Below are positions 10,072 to 22,487 of a stretch of DNA of 61,788 nucleotides, piece by piece. Location of the stretch: the NCBI GenBank assembly GCA_002081555.1, contig MZNV01000072.1, forward strand, positions 1 through 61,788, given 5' to 3'. Numbering within the stretch: the stretch's first letter is position 1; each line of letters starts with the position of its first letter. This DNA comes from Protostelium mycophagum. Its lineage: Eukaryota; Evosea; Variosea; Protosteliida; Protosteliaceae. The notes under the pieces are model-generated. The model ran no database searches and was not told where the DNA came from. It saw only the letters and a list, made by a program, of their open reading frames with translations. The translations under genes and the position numbers were made by a program.

Positions 10072-10946
10072 ATGTTTTCTGGTCAAGTTGTTCTCTCGCC
10101 ACCTTTTTTCACCGCCAAATCATCAGTGAATAATAACGAAAAGTCGATCAGCCTTCCGAAGTGGCCGCCGTCTGTGGCGAAAGATCCATCATCTGGGAAA
10201 TCAGGAGCGATAGTGAGTCTTCATGATGTGGAAGGTAAAAGATGGCTGAGTGATATAGGTGATGCATGGATTTCACACAACACCACGAGGACTTGCAAAA
10301 AAGTCTTCTACTGTCAGTTCCACAAGCTCCAGTGCGAGGTTTGTATTCAATGTGGCACTGCGATGTGAATCGTATTTCTACAGTTTTAATTCGATTTAGT
10401 CTTTCATCCCGACCGCCACCAGGAGCAGCAGCGACAATGGAACAACTCAAAGGACAAACTTTGAGAGAAGTCAGAACATGTAAAAAAGAACCACCGCCAA
10501 CACCAACAAGACCAACGAGGGCCAGAGTTAGAGCCACACAAACACGGAATGCTTCAGACGATAAGGAATTGGCCATGAGATTAAACGATGTCATCATTAT
10601 GCGGGTAGGTCATTTTAAAAGGAATGTTTTTGATCAGATATTAACAAACAATTGTTTGTCTGATTTAGATCATTTCAATTTGCGATTGCTTTCACCTTTT
10701 GATGATGTGAAATAGGAAGTGGATAGTAACATGTGGGCTTTTGGGGCATCAGAACTCACGAGTAAGAGTGGATGGTTCCCTCTTTCAGCGGTCTCTCCAA
10801 TTAATGAAGAGGCAATACAAATGATCGGTGGGGAAATGTCTTTTAAAATGATGACATCAGAAGGACAAAAAAGACATTTTGTAATTGTGGCAAAACCACA
10901 GTATTATTTGGAAGGAGGAAATCTGTCCGCCAAAAGAGATGATTAA
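10072..10946 (+). CDS. SH3-domain protein
   Basis: Exons from ATG 10072 to about 10327, about 10391-10600 and about 10716-10946. The C-terminal part reads ELAMRLNDVII...MWAFGAS...SGWFPLSAV: an SH3 domain with the ALYDY-like acidic start degenerate, the central W present and the GWFP..V end intact. An intron lies within the domain before EVDSN. Upstream is a proline-rich basic segment (PPPTPTRPTRARVRA). The first exon is charged with no recognised domain. The junction of exons 1 and 2 is uncertain: the donor CA|GTGCGA keeps the frame, a GAG|GTTTGT donor does not. A shorter protein starting at ATG 10437 is possible. Likely a cytoskeletal or signalling adaptor. Confidence 0.6.
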
Positions 10947-11125
10947 TGAAAATAATCAATCTGAAAATGAGATGTTGAATTAGAAAGTGCTTCTAATTCT
11001 ACTTCCACTTGAGATTTTGTTCAAGTCCGCTCCAACAAATTCATAAAGAAGGATGATCACGCCAAGCACTTATTCACATTCATGATGATCTTGTCATATC
11101 ATGTCTGATCGTTATAGACAAGGTG
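10947..11125. other. Short intergenic region
   Basis: Spacer between the SH3 and RhoGAP genes; nothing else recognised. Confidence 0.4.
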
Positions 11126-14062
11126 ATGGAGAGCCGAGGGCAAACAGAAAACCCAGGTCCAGTGAATATGAAGAAGACGAGTGTGATATTAGAGGAGAGA
11201 CTGTCGGTGCGGCCTGACAAGGAGGAGCTACAACGGAGGAATATTCTTGGTGGTGAGTCGCATTTGAATGAAACTCTGTTGTGTCAGAATGAAACTTTAG
11301 CTTGGTCGCAAAAAAATGAAACTATTTTTGCGAGAAATGTTGAACACGCGCCAATTTTCAGATTTTGAATTTTAAATCTTTGACAGATTCCCCAAACGCA
11401 GCCGCACCCCAAGGTCAGACCTTTTCAGAAAAAAATATTCACTCGTTGTAGATACAGGGAAAAAAACCATCTCAGATATTTTATCCAATATTTTTAAAAG
11501 AAATTTACCAACAGACGGAACCTCATTACCTAAATCGGAAGTCCCCGTGGGCACAAAACAACTTACAGTGAGCCTCGTTGTAGATCTCGAATCCTCGTGA
11601 TTTTTTTCAATTTTATATTGAAATATTATTTTTTAAAATATTATTTTAACATATTTTGTAATTTTCTGACAATTGTAGTTGTCAAAAGGCTATCTTGACT
11701 TTCATGTCACAGAGATGGACACTGGCATCATGATGACCGACTCATTCCAAGTGAGATCCATTTTCCCGCCATTTTTTCCCGCCATTTTCCACATCATTCT
11801 CCTGACGAAATTTCGCGTAGATTTCGACGGTAAACCGGACTACCAAATTCGCTATAGAACACTCGACGGGGTTGCCGGGAAGTCAATACCCTTCCGCAGT
11901 GCCTCCTTCATTATTATTATCTTTTGAGCCTTCATTAGGGCAACTACAAAAGGTGAAATTTCACCGAAATTTCCAAGATTTTTTTGTGAAATTTCGGTGT
12001 GGCAAAATTTTCCGAAAACGAATTTGATTTTCAGACCTTTATTTTGATGGAGCCGCAAGTGCTCCTCCATACTCTGCAAATCTGATCAAAGAGATTTTTG
12101 GACTTGAAAATTTTTTTCTTAAGACATAAAAAACCTTTATAAAATCGTTGATTAAAGTAGAATCGGCCACAGATCGTGCGTGTAACATTAGTTGTAAAGA
12201 ACTACACACCACTGCAAGAGGTCAGAATATTTCTCAGGAGATCTTCATATGTTCTCAGTGCATGACGAACCTCTTTATGATTTTTTCTGTGGATGTTTTT
12301 CGGTTTAAGTTTATTCGAGACAAAATGCACTGGAGACGGCTCCAACGTGCAATGGAGCTAAATGCGGCAAAGCCGCAAACCGAAGGTTTATACCTTGGAG
12401 ACCACTCCGGTAGGCCGGAGATGCCGTCCATGGATGAGGCGGGGTTCTTGTATCTGTATAAAACACATGTTTGCGTCTACAACGACGCATTCTTGATGTT
12501 TTCTCGCGTTTTAATGAATTGCAACACTCTGACACGATCGAAATGCAATCCTGCAGCAAAGCTGCAGTTGTACCACGGATTACATCATTGTAGATGTCAT
12601 GAGTGACTATTTATAGATCACTGTGAATATTGCGGAGGGTGAAAGAAAACAGAACAAAGTGCCCATAATCATTAAATTATGTTGCCGAAAGGGCGTATTC
12701 GGTTGTGATTTTCTGACATTACCGAGAGTGCAAGACCCGATATTAGGTGAAGTTTCGAGGAAATTTCAGATCGAAAGTTTTCCCGCCAAAATATGGGATT
12801 TAACGTTCGAATATCTGATGGAAGTAGGGATCCAAGTACCTTTTATTTTACTTTATTTGAGAGATATCATATTCAAGGTAGACTAAAAATCTCATGATGT
12901 CATGAAAGCAAATCAAGTGTTTCACATCTACAACCAGACAATTTTTGGGGCTCTGCCTCATTTGTACATTGTTCACGGACAATCACGATATTAGTCATCC
13001 TCACGTGACTTGAAATCCACCCGAACATCTCCGAAATCTCACTGAAATTTCGCAGGAAGAAAACATCAAAAAGGAGGGAATTTTCCGAATTTCCGCGGAC
13101 TCTAAACTCGTCTCCGAGTGCAAGAGCAAAATCAACTCGAACGAGTACCCATCTACAATGGAGCTACACGTCGCCTGCAACCTCTTAAAGCTGTGGTTCA
13201 GAGAGATGGCGGACCCATTGTTGCAGATCGTGACACGCGATGAGCTGTGTAGTGATGATGCGGAGGTCTGTATGAAGGGGGTGGCAAGACTAATGCCGGA
13301 AGCGCGCGCGCTGTTAGAGTGGCTCATTCATTTGATACGGGAGGTGGCTTCTCATTCGAATGAGAACAAGATGACTTTGGAGAATACGGGTCAGTTGATG
13401 ATCTACACCGTTGTTTACTGCGGCAGAGCCGCAACACAAAATATCCACCCAAAGACCCGTTGTAGTGCTGACTACAACTAGCCATCGTTGTGGCCCCGAA
13501 TCTGTACAGAATGGACGCCCACATCGACCCGATCGAAGGCCTCACAAGGACACAACGTCTATCCAAATATCTGCTCATCTTGATCAACAACATGCCACAA
13601 CTTCCGACATCACGAGCCAGAGCTGCCTCTAAACCTCGGCCCATCCCGGGGGCCATCATGACAGATCCACATCATGCGGTGATGTCCATGTCTTTACCCT
13701 CCATGAAGGTGGAGAGAAAGGTGTCCTTGTCGAGACCGCCGATGACACCGCTGCCGCCGCTTCCGCCTTCGGCGGCGTTGAAGGCTCCATCAACTGATGG
13801 TGAGTGCCTGTTTACGATGGAGAGTGCCTTGTGTTGCAAAAAACACGAGAAATGTTTTTTGTGAGATCGATCGCACAAGACATTCAAATCACAACCATTG
13901 AGAAATGAAGTACGCGCTTGCACCGCGTTTCTTAAACGCTACAAGAATCGTAAATCATAATACGAATACAGATACGTTTTGGTGTTTTAATCAGGTCGAA
14001 GTCTACTGAAAAACATGAGAGAATGTCCTCACATCTACAGCAATCAGCCGAGGGAGGAATAA
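11126..14062 (+). CDS. RPEL-motif RhoGAP
   Basis: Exon 1 (11126-11252) carries an RPEL motif: LEERLSVRPDKEELQRRNIL, with the R-P-x3-E-L core that binds G-actin in other proteins. After an unresolved middle region (11387-12610, where a PH-like GFLYLY segment is possible) a RhoGAP domain runs from KKGVFGCDFLTLP through the arginine-finger segment EGIFRIS, HVACNLLKLWFREMADPLL and ENTAIVVAPNLYR. The exon joins YLME|EENIKKEG and ENT|AIVV fit the family exactly. A proline-rich tail (PPMTPLPPLPPS) and a last exon (CPHIYSNQPREE) end at 14062. Likely stimulates GTP hydrolysis on a Rho-family GTPase, perhaps under G-actin control. The intron at 13389-13482 contains GCGGCAGAGCCGC and GTTGTAG/CTACAAC hairpins. 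Confidence 0.75.
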
Positions 14063-14152
14063 GACAGAAACAGATGAGAAGCCAGCAAAGCCGGAGCCGC
14101 CATCAAGAACGGGCAGGAGCCTCTTAAACCGAGCCACACTTAATGAAGATCG

Positions 14153-16934
14153 ATGATGAATGATTCTCCTCGGAAGCGTCCGAGATATCTTTGGGCGTAA
14201 GCTCACCGTCGTTTTTTTCAATTCTTTGTCTTTCGGAACATTTTTTCAAGAGATTCTTCTCATCCGCAACCGGTGAGAAGATAAAGAAGGTCAAGACGAC
14301 AGATTATAGGCTAGAAGATGGGATGGGGGAGCTGTTCAACGATGCGTCATTTGACGAATTAATGAAGAGCGTAGAGGCTTTTGGGCTCCCCCACAATCAA
14401 CTTCAAGAAACCACACAAATGCATACCAACTATAATACCAATCACACGAAAATGATGTCTCCCCATACTTCGAGATCTCATGCTCTGTCTGCAGCTCAAC
14501 AGCAACAGCATCAACATCGTCAACAACTTCTACAATATCAGAAAACTCAGACACAGAACCAAGTCGCTCATGTCAGTCCTACTATACGAATTACATTTTG
14601 CCAACGACATTTAATACAAGTCCAATTATATAATAACCGATTAATTTTTTTTAACAGCTTGGACCCCGAGTTTCTTCTCTTAACCCTGTGTTCCGACATT
14701 CAAGCCCAAATGTCCATAATCAACAGATGGGAAATGCACCTCCTTCTCAGTTTCAGCCAACTCGTAGTGCTTCTGTTGGACAAGGTGCCATGCCTGATCT
14801 GGATGCCCTTGGCATCACAAATGTCAACCCGAACATTATAAGTACATCCCCAAGGACACAGATTCTGAAGGGAAGGTCAAGCTCTGCAGGACACAGCTCT
14901 CTGCCCAGGCCACAAGTAAGATTTCTGTCTTGTATTGTTGTTAATACACAACACGGCATGACATTATTAACAAGAAACAGTTTATAGATGCACACACTAG
15001 AATGCCGTGGGAGATGTCTAACAATCAAAGCATGCACATGAATGAACAATACGATATGGTGATTCATCATTTGATTCCCAAAACAAACATAAAATTTTGT
15101 TCTCCGAACGCACATAAAAAGCACGGTAACAACCGCAAAAAATTTGTTCTTCGAACAAACGTCAACATAAAATAAAATCCAGTCGTCATGGTATCCTAAC
15201 GTGAACCTACAGCCTTGTTACCGTGAATGACTTTTGCAGAATAACCTGGTGCACTCTACTGGCTCCCCGATTCTGAGTGATGACGTGCACATGACGGAAC
15301 AGCCCAGCAAACTTCGAAAGACGATCTCTGGCGAGTACAATAACCTCGCGTAAGGCTTTTGTTACTGACAATATTTAATTCCTGTAAATGAAAGTCGCGG
15401 GAGTTGGACTGCAAGACTTTTCTGATTTCTGCGATCGTGGAGGTTTACAACGAAGAAATTTCACTGAAAATTCTCAGTTCAGGGGCGTTTGCGAGAGTGC
15501 CTTCCAACTATGGTCACGAACACGATAACGTGCCAGAAGGTATTACCGCGATCCTTACCGTAAAATCACGTCTCTTACCGTGCACAGGTGTCAAACAGGA
15601 GTGGGTCAATCCTAATTCCCCGCAAAAATCCGGTTTGCGAAATTCCGATGATTTTTCGGGTATGGACGAGTCCTGGGAAACCACATCAAACTCGACCAGC
15701 AACCGTCTGGCATTAAAACAACAGCCCAACTTCTTACAGAGGAAATGTTACCTTAATGAGAACAGGCAAGTGAAGATTCTCAAGGATTATACTCGATTTT
15801 TTTCTGAAGATCAGAGAAAATAATAACAAAACGAATGAAAGCACATCACTTCTGGTACCATGGCAAAGCTGTCATAAAAAATCCTTCAAACGCAAACTAA
15901 TTTTTTACAGATATTTGTTACCAAATCCGATGATTATCGGTGATAAAGAATCGACGAAATTCACTCAGAGAATTGTAGAAGGCCGAGTTGTAGTTCACTT
16001 GTGTGACAACAATGGTCACCGTATAATGGACACGTCATCAGCACAGTTGGAATCTACAACGGGTAGTCTTGTAAAGAGAATGGACTTGAACGACAACACC
16101 AGTTTTTCGCTCAAAGTGAGTTTTTTTTGTCAAACTTGCAAATTTTTAAAAGAAAATAAATCCTGAAGCAATACAGCTCCATTGCAGTTCAAATATGAAC
16201 AGATTCCGGTTGCGATTCGATTGCAGTTACAGGCTGACAGACCAGAGCGTCCACAAGGAGACGATCATGTCAGATATATTCCAAGTTCACTCCAACAAAT
16301 CTTTAGCTTCTAAGAGTGAGCTTTTCAATTCTTCTTTGAAATCAACATATTTTCTTTTGGCTGTTTTTGTGTTTGTGAAATAATCGGATACCCCTGAGTT
16401 TTTGCTGAGGAGGATAACATCCAGTGTCTACAGCCGCGGAGGCTGAATTATGTAATAATGCAGCTATAACAAATTGCCGCCTTGTCATAACAGCAATCAG
16501 AGTTGGTAATTACATGCTCATCTTTATAGGTCCCAAAGTTACTGATTTATTACCAAAGAGTGGAATTAACAATCTGACACACGATATATGGATCAGAGGG
16601 AAGGACTTCAACCTCAAAGGCGTGAAGGTGTCATTCGACGAGGTGAGAGGATTCTTTCAGAGGTAGATTCTGAGGGAAAAAAGGTGGAAGCTGAGGTGGT
16701 CGAGATCACTCCCCTCCTGTTGTGTGTGAAGGCACCAGCACGTCCGGACATCACCGAAGATCGGCTCGTGACCGTCAAGGTGAAAGATTTGCATCAAAAT
16801 GTATTTTGCAGCTGTCCACACACTTTGGCAACACTGCGGCAGAGCCGCAACAACAGGACACATGGATGCAACCTTTATACATTTCGATTTCTGAGAGGAT
16901 TAGGTGTGCAATCAGTTCTCGAACAAGTTGGTGA
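14153..16934 (+). CDS. IPT/TIG-domain putative transcription factor
   Basis: Starts at tandem ATGs (14153, 14156) and joins PRYLW to AFFSSATGEK. The N-terminal third is low complexity with Gln/His runs and Ser/Pro segments (SLNPVFRHSSPNV). A globular region follows (QRKCYLNENRYLLPNPMII ... EGRVVVHLCDN ... RFRLRFDCSYRL ... SDIFQVHSNKS), then an immunoglobulin-like IPT/TIG domain: PKVTDLLPKSG...IWIRGKDFNLKGVKVSFDE. The arrangement resembles Rel/Spt23-type or other IPT DNA-binding proteins, but I cannot name the family. The intron after LNEN begins GC (15766), and the IPT domain contains an apparent 20-nt intron (16643-16662). The 3' end is 60 bases from the convergent DDX1 gene; the last exon after VTVK is the least certain. 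Confidence 0.65.
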
Positions 16935-16994
16935 ACGCATCGGAGGATCTTTCCTTCCTGTACATGGCGAGATATCCACAATGAAAACGTTGTT

Positions 16995-19900
16995 TTATGC
17001 TGCAGAGAATTTCTTTTTTAAATCCCAAAAGTTCTTCTGTGCGTCGTTCTCCATGGATGACAACTCGGCTACGAGAGGAGCGAGTTGTGTGATGCGCGAG
17101 ATGAACTCTTCGGCCTTCTCTTCCTTTTTCTTTCCAAATCCCTGTGCACTTGAGAAAACAAAATATGAGCCAAAATCCAAGTTTGAACAGCAAAAACGTG
17201 GGCTCCACCGGGACTCGAACCCGGGCCTCCTGCACCCAAAGCAGGAATTTTACCTCTAAACTATGGAGCCTTGATGTGTGATGCATGAGTACGACTTTGT
17301 AAAATCTAAATATTACTTACTCTTGTATCGCAGCCTTCTTCCATCTGTGGAATCTCAACACCTAACCTCCCTTGTATCTCTTGGAAATACAACTGCTCGT
17401 CCCACCAGATGGCACAGCCACCGGCCTCTTGAGGTTTACTGTTTGTGCAGTTCCTTCCCTTTGAAGAACAAGTGTGGTACCAGACCTACTCGTGTCATCA
17501 TCGTGCATCTTGCCATGTGTCACCTTTTCTTTCTCTGCGGCGACTATGGATACAGCGAGGCCTAATTTTCCGGCCCTTCCTACTCTTCCTACTCTATGTA
17601 TAAAATCCTCAGCTGTATCAGGCAGTGTATAATCTACTCCTTTCAATCTCCTGGCGCCAAAACTCGAACACAGTTGTAGATGGACTTACTGATCATATAT
17701 GGAAGGCCTTGTATATCTATTCCTCTTGCTGCTACATCCGTACATATCAAGAACCTGATGACGTCATCATATGATAACACTATTCTTGGAAAGTATCTGC
17801 AATAAAATCGCTGCGGAGTCTGCACTATATATATAATTAACGGTCTACAACGAGACGCTCACTTGACTTCTCCGTTTTTAAACGCCAGAACGTTTTCTTT
17901 TCTCTGCTGTGGAGTTTTATCTGAATGCAACGACAGACAAGTGTAGTTGACCCCCAGAACTTTCAGGTAATTTTCCAAATGGTCACATTCTATTTTCGTT
18001 CTGCAGAATATCATGGCTTGCTCCATATTGTAATTGTCAATGGCTCTTTTCAAAAGAATGGGCTGAAATTTCTCAGAAAATTGACGAAAACCGGGCACGT
18101 CGCGGTAACTACCGTGACCCCAACACGATAATTACGGTGAGTGAAAACATCTCACTTTGAGGAGTTTGATGGCTTCGGAGTAACTCTCGGGGGTGGAAAG
18201 CTGCGTGGACGTCTTATCTAAGTATGACGTCATCAAATATATCACTTGTACACATTATGACATCTTAATCTAAATGAAAATACCTTGTGCGTGGATTCCG
18301 TCCGTCTTGATTTTTGGCTTAGCATTCACCCACTCTCTATTCTCTCTCGGCTCTGCAGCCAGATATACATATTCGACAGTCTACAACCAGTCATGATGTT
18401 CGTTGTAGATGTGTAAAACTCACCTCCGGTACGGCATCTTTTCCTTTGAGGTCGACCCACTGCGGAAATCGGCACAGTTTTTCGCCGAGTACTCTGACCC
18501 TGTCATCGTGAAGTGTCGCAGAAAATAAAAGTACTTGTAGTGATGATGTTCTGGGAACGGCAGCCATCACTTTGTTGATCTAAAAATATTATTATATTTT
18601 ATTTTATATTTATATTTACATTTTTGTGCAATTTTTAAAAAAGAAAATCCAAGATATTTTGTTATTTGTGTTGAGAAATTCTGGGAAAATTCTGGTTGTA
18701 GATGTGTAAATACCTGGTTAATACTGGTATTGATCAACTGGTCCACTTCGTCCAATACCAAAAATCTGATGGCGGATAAATCTATTCTTCCGGTGTCGAT
18801 CAATTCTGCAAGCCTTCCGGGAGTTGCCACTACGATATCAACCCCGTTAGCTAACGTCTGAAATCACGTTAGCTTACCGCAGATTCTCTCACGAATTATT
18901 TTCGACCACCGTAAAAACATGTAAAAATCGCAACTCAAATGTTCAAATTTTAAATATTTTTCGGGAAAATAAAAATGTGACCTGTATTTGTTCATTGGAT
19001 TTCTGACCACCAACAACCAACAAGTGCTTGATCTTTGGGCTCGGAAGACACTCACTGAAAGATGCGACAACTTCAAGTGTCTGCGCTGCTAATTCTAGAG
19101 TGGGCTCAATTAATAGTGCCAGGGGTGCTCGTCTACAAACGTCAGAATAAATCGTAGTGGAGCTGTAAAATCAACCACAGCTTTTAAAATGATTTTTCCG
19201 AAGAAATATAATGCGACGTTCTATTAATAGAAAATCATCATTAACACGTGAAGATCTCACCCAGACTTTGAGACTTTGTTAGATTCACCAGATATCTGAG
19301 AAGCAGGTGCTCCATGCAGTCCAATAAATTGTTCCGGTAAATGGTTGAAAGGAGAAGCTCCAAAATTAACGGAAACCTTCAATTTTCAATTTATTTAAAT
19401 TAAAATTTAAATCAAATAAATATATTTTTCACCAAAGATTATCCTTTATGAATAAGAATATAATATATTCGTTGTAGATGGATACCTCTGCATTTTTGAG
19501 ACATACGACTGCGTGTATAGCGCCTGTCCTTAGATTCTGTGGTATCACAAAAGCCTCGCCCAGATTCTTCCCTGTATAAATTCAATCTACAACCACTCGA
19601 TTTTTATCTATTTATTATAGGTAATTTTTATTATTTCAAACAGATATGAAGGACCGTAATTATGCTGACAACAAAGAGTTTTTCATTTCATATTAGTTTT
19701 TCCGATAATATTACCACAAACTACAACTCACCATTCTTAGAAAAAGATATCTTCCCATCATCAGCGTCCAAAAGACATCCAATGACGTCACCTTTCGTAT
19801 AGGTCTCTCCATAGTCCTCAAACTTCCTGTTGTGGGACTTTTTGCCTGAAAAACCATACCCGAATCCGTGGGCGTCAGTCCCGAGGTCTAATTTTGCAGC

Positions 19901-20695
19901 TCGCGTGGCCCAGCCAAAACGGCAAGCGCCGTCATCTCTAACAGTCACCTCGTAATAATATTTTCCCGCCAAAATTCCCGCTTTGGTGCGGGCTCCGCCC
20001 CAATTTGAGCCTCTGGATTGTAGGAGGAGGCCGTCTTGAGATATCGCCATGGAGGCATCCCTGTCTGTGGCACTAAACAGTCCTGAGATATCTTCGGTTT
20101 TGCTGAGAAGGTGAGTCTTGTTTAGAATTTAAAATCATTTTGGGTGAAAAGAGGCTCACAAGTTATATTCTAATTTTATGACTGCGCAGTAAAGACATCC
20201 TTGATTTTCCACGCTTGTAGCGAAGAACATAAACAAAGATGTCATTTAAGATTTGCAGATCATCAATTAAAATGTCTTGTACATCAGATGAATGGAGGAG
20301 AAACTTGATGAATGACTCACCCTGTATCTGTAGCGGTGACTGCTATGTTCTTAAGCTGCTCATACACCACCTGAACTAAAGGCAATCCAAAAGCCTACAT
20401 CAACTCAGATCTTTCATAAATAAGATGATCTCGATCATGTCTTACTCCTGTCTTTCCTGATCCTGTCTCAGCGGCCTGGGAATTATGAATACATCAAAAG
20501 ATCATCAACATTTCGACACTTACCGCCATCATATCACCACCACCAAGTATGAGAGGAATGCATTCTGCCTGGATGTCACGAGGAAGCTCCCAACCCAATT
20601 TTTGAACGGCCGCAATCAGCTCTGGCATCACTCCAAACTCTTCGAAGGCAGACTATATATGATCACACTCTGCTCAAAGTAATGTCCCTTACCAT
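16995..20695 (-). CDS. DDX1: DDX1 DEAD-box RNA helicase with SPRY insert
   Basis: Multi-exon minus-strand gene. Order on the protein: [11 protein letters not shown] and IPLILGGGD; Walker [14 protein letters not shown] domain ([35 protein letters not shown]); [67 protein letters not shown]; and a C-terminal exon [16 protein letters not shown] as in animal DDX1. DDX1 is the helicase subunit associated with the RTCB tRNA ligase complex. Motif II is DEVD, not DEAD. The first exon is the ATG alone: CAT at 20693-20695 is followed directly by GTAAGG, and the next exon starts SAFEEFG. Late exons are 17690-17754, 17524-17636, 17321-17485 and 16995-17141. The last intron (17142-17320) contains a tRNA-Pro gene. 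Confidence 0.9.
17201..17270 (-). tRNA. tRNA-Pro(UGG)
   Basis: The reverse complement folds as a cloverleaf: acceptor GGCTCCA/TGGAGCC, D-arm TAGTTTAGAGG (A box), anticodon stem CCTGC/GCAGG with loop TTTGGGT (anticodon TGG), and T-arm around GGTTCGAGTCC (B box). No intron, CCA not encoded. It lies on the same strand as DDX1, entirely within the 179-nt last intron (17142-17320), so it is transcribed by Pol III from within a Pol II gene. Confidence 0.92.
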
Positions 20696-21040
20696 TTTTC
20701 TTGATGATTATTGTGATTTGATCAGATCTTTTCGTTCCGCACAACCTGAAATTCACAAAAAAATACAGCCGGCGTGCTTTGTAGAAAGAGTTTTCCACTA
20801 GCGCAGCACCGCGGCGACAGAATTGTCGCCGGAAGGTCCGAACAGGCATTATTGGTATGAAATGAGAGAGCTCTTTGTGGCCAACATGCTGGTAAAATGC
20901 CCCTCAGATTGCGAGTTTTCTGCATTTTGGTGTCGGCTTGCTATAAGGCGGTCGATTTTGCCCCAGTTCTATACAACGAACAAATTTCTTAACATTGTTG
21001 AAAGCAACAAACAATAGAGTTTGCCGATTTATTGCTATGT
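20696..21040. other. Intergenic, promoter side of DDX1
   Basis: About 345 bases between the DDX1 start and the 3' end of the glucanase gene; no gene seen. Confidence 0.5.
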
Positions 21041-22487
21041 TTAACAGGAAGTACGAGGGTTCCACTGGATTCTAGGATTGTTTCCGTCAGTGATTCCAAG
21101 CCCTTCCATGCAGTCATCGTTGAAGCAGTACGCAAAATATCCTGGAAATTTCAGCCTGGTATATATCCCGTTGTAGACACTCACCAGCATTCCAGGATTT
21201 CCAGTCGTTGCAGTGACCCGACAACATGTTCCAGAAGTTCTGCATGGAGCTCAAGCTTGTCACTGCGTTAGGAGAGTGAGGCTTCCAGTCGTTCAACTTC
21301 CATGCCCAGTACGTCTCTGTGATGACAAACTTTCCGTGGGCCATGTCTACAACGCCTGAGTGAAATTTCATTGAAATTTAGCTCACTTCTGCTTTGGCTC
21401 ATGTCCCACTGCATGTCGTTCCAGGCATTACCTAAGATTTTTCAGGGTTTTCTTCAGGAGTTATAGAAAGAAGTTTGAATTTTCTCACCTCCATCGGTTG
21501 CATCATCGGCAAAGTAAGGGAGGATGTTGGCCATGCGGAGGTCCTCATTGGAGGCCACATTCTGGGTCATCTTGTAGGGCATCTCAGAGGTACCCACTGG
21601 GATGTTCAAGGAGGCGAGGTTAGATCTGACTCTCTTGATCACGGTGATGAGATCTCCCTCAGAGAGGGCTCCATCAAAGAGGAGCTCATTACCCACAGAG
21701 ACGGATACGACATGGTTACCGTAACTGTACGCGTGAGTTATGTTATCCACAAAGACATAAGGTCGCAGCAGGAGAATTTTTCAACTGCTTTGTTCGGATT
21801 TGTTAAGCTCACCGGTGGTTCTTAATGGTGTTGACGACGACGTCCTCTTTCCTTCTGGCGTCATTGTATTCATCTTGGCTGTATCCCCACCAGATCATGG
21901 GAATGACTCCCAGTCCGTTGGCACCTGCAGCGTCTAGAACGTGGTTGAGCCACTGATCGTCACACCAGCCGTAAACACGGACGTGTCTGGCACCTAATGA
22001 CTTCATCTTGGCCAGATCACGGCTTGCTGATCCGGCATCGCCACAGGAAGCATAGGTGAAGCCCAAGAAGCCATAGTCGTTGGCCATGGACACTCCATTC
22101 TTAGTGCTGTTACCTCCATTTCCTCCATTTCCACCGCCACCTCCTGCCTTTATTTAGAGTCGTCCGACAAGCTCCTTTTTGTTGCATAAATGAAACCAGA
22201 GTCAATGGTTTACCAGATGAACTGGAGCCCGAAGAGCCAGATCCCCAACAGCCAGACTGGCATCCTTGGGCAGGGTCACAATAATCGGCGGTCTATAAAG
22301 GTCAGCAACAGTATCAGATGACAGTGACTCACACTTCCGCAGTAACCATACTGAGAGCAGCACTATAATATTTAATCTTCAATCCCAGAGCATCAAGTCG
22401 TATTACCGGTGCATCTGATCCACAGCCACAGTTTTGGGCAACGGCTAATGCCAAAATGGCAAGGGTAAAGGCAAAGAGGACCTTCAT
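21041..22487 (-). CDS. Secreted hevein-type chitin-binding plus GH17-like beta-1,3-glucanase
   Basis: Begins MKVLFAFTLAILALAVA, a clear signal peptide, then a hevein-like chitin-binding module (NCGCGSDAPCCSQYGYCGS...CQSGCW, eight cysteines), a Ser/Gly linker, and a TIM-barrel glycosidase: GFLGFTYASCGD, ARHVRVYGWCDDQ, VVSVSVGNELLFDG, ILPYFADDA, VITETYWAWKLNDW, ending RIQWNPRTSC. The Glu of VGNE and the Glu of ITETYW match the acid/base and nucleophile of GH17 (fungal BGL2/SCW-like) enzymes. Introns split it at the hevein module and at several places in the barrel; the last begins GTGAGTGTCTACAACGGG. Expected to act outside the cell or in a digestive vacuole on chitin-associated beta-1,3-glucan. 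Confidence 0.85.

Noticed and set aside
16912-17286. Minus-strand ORF across the tRNA
   Set aside because: It reads through the tRNA gene. The real coding part is only the 16995-17141 exon of DDX1.
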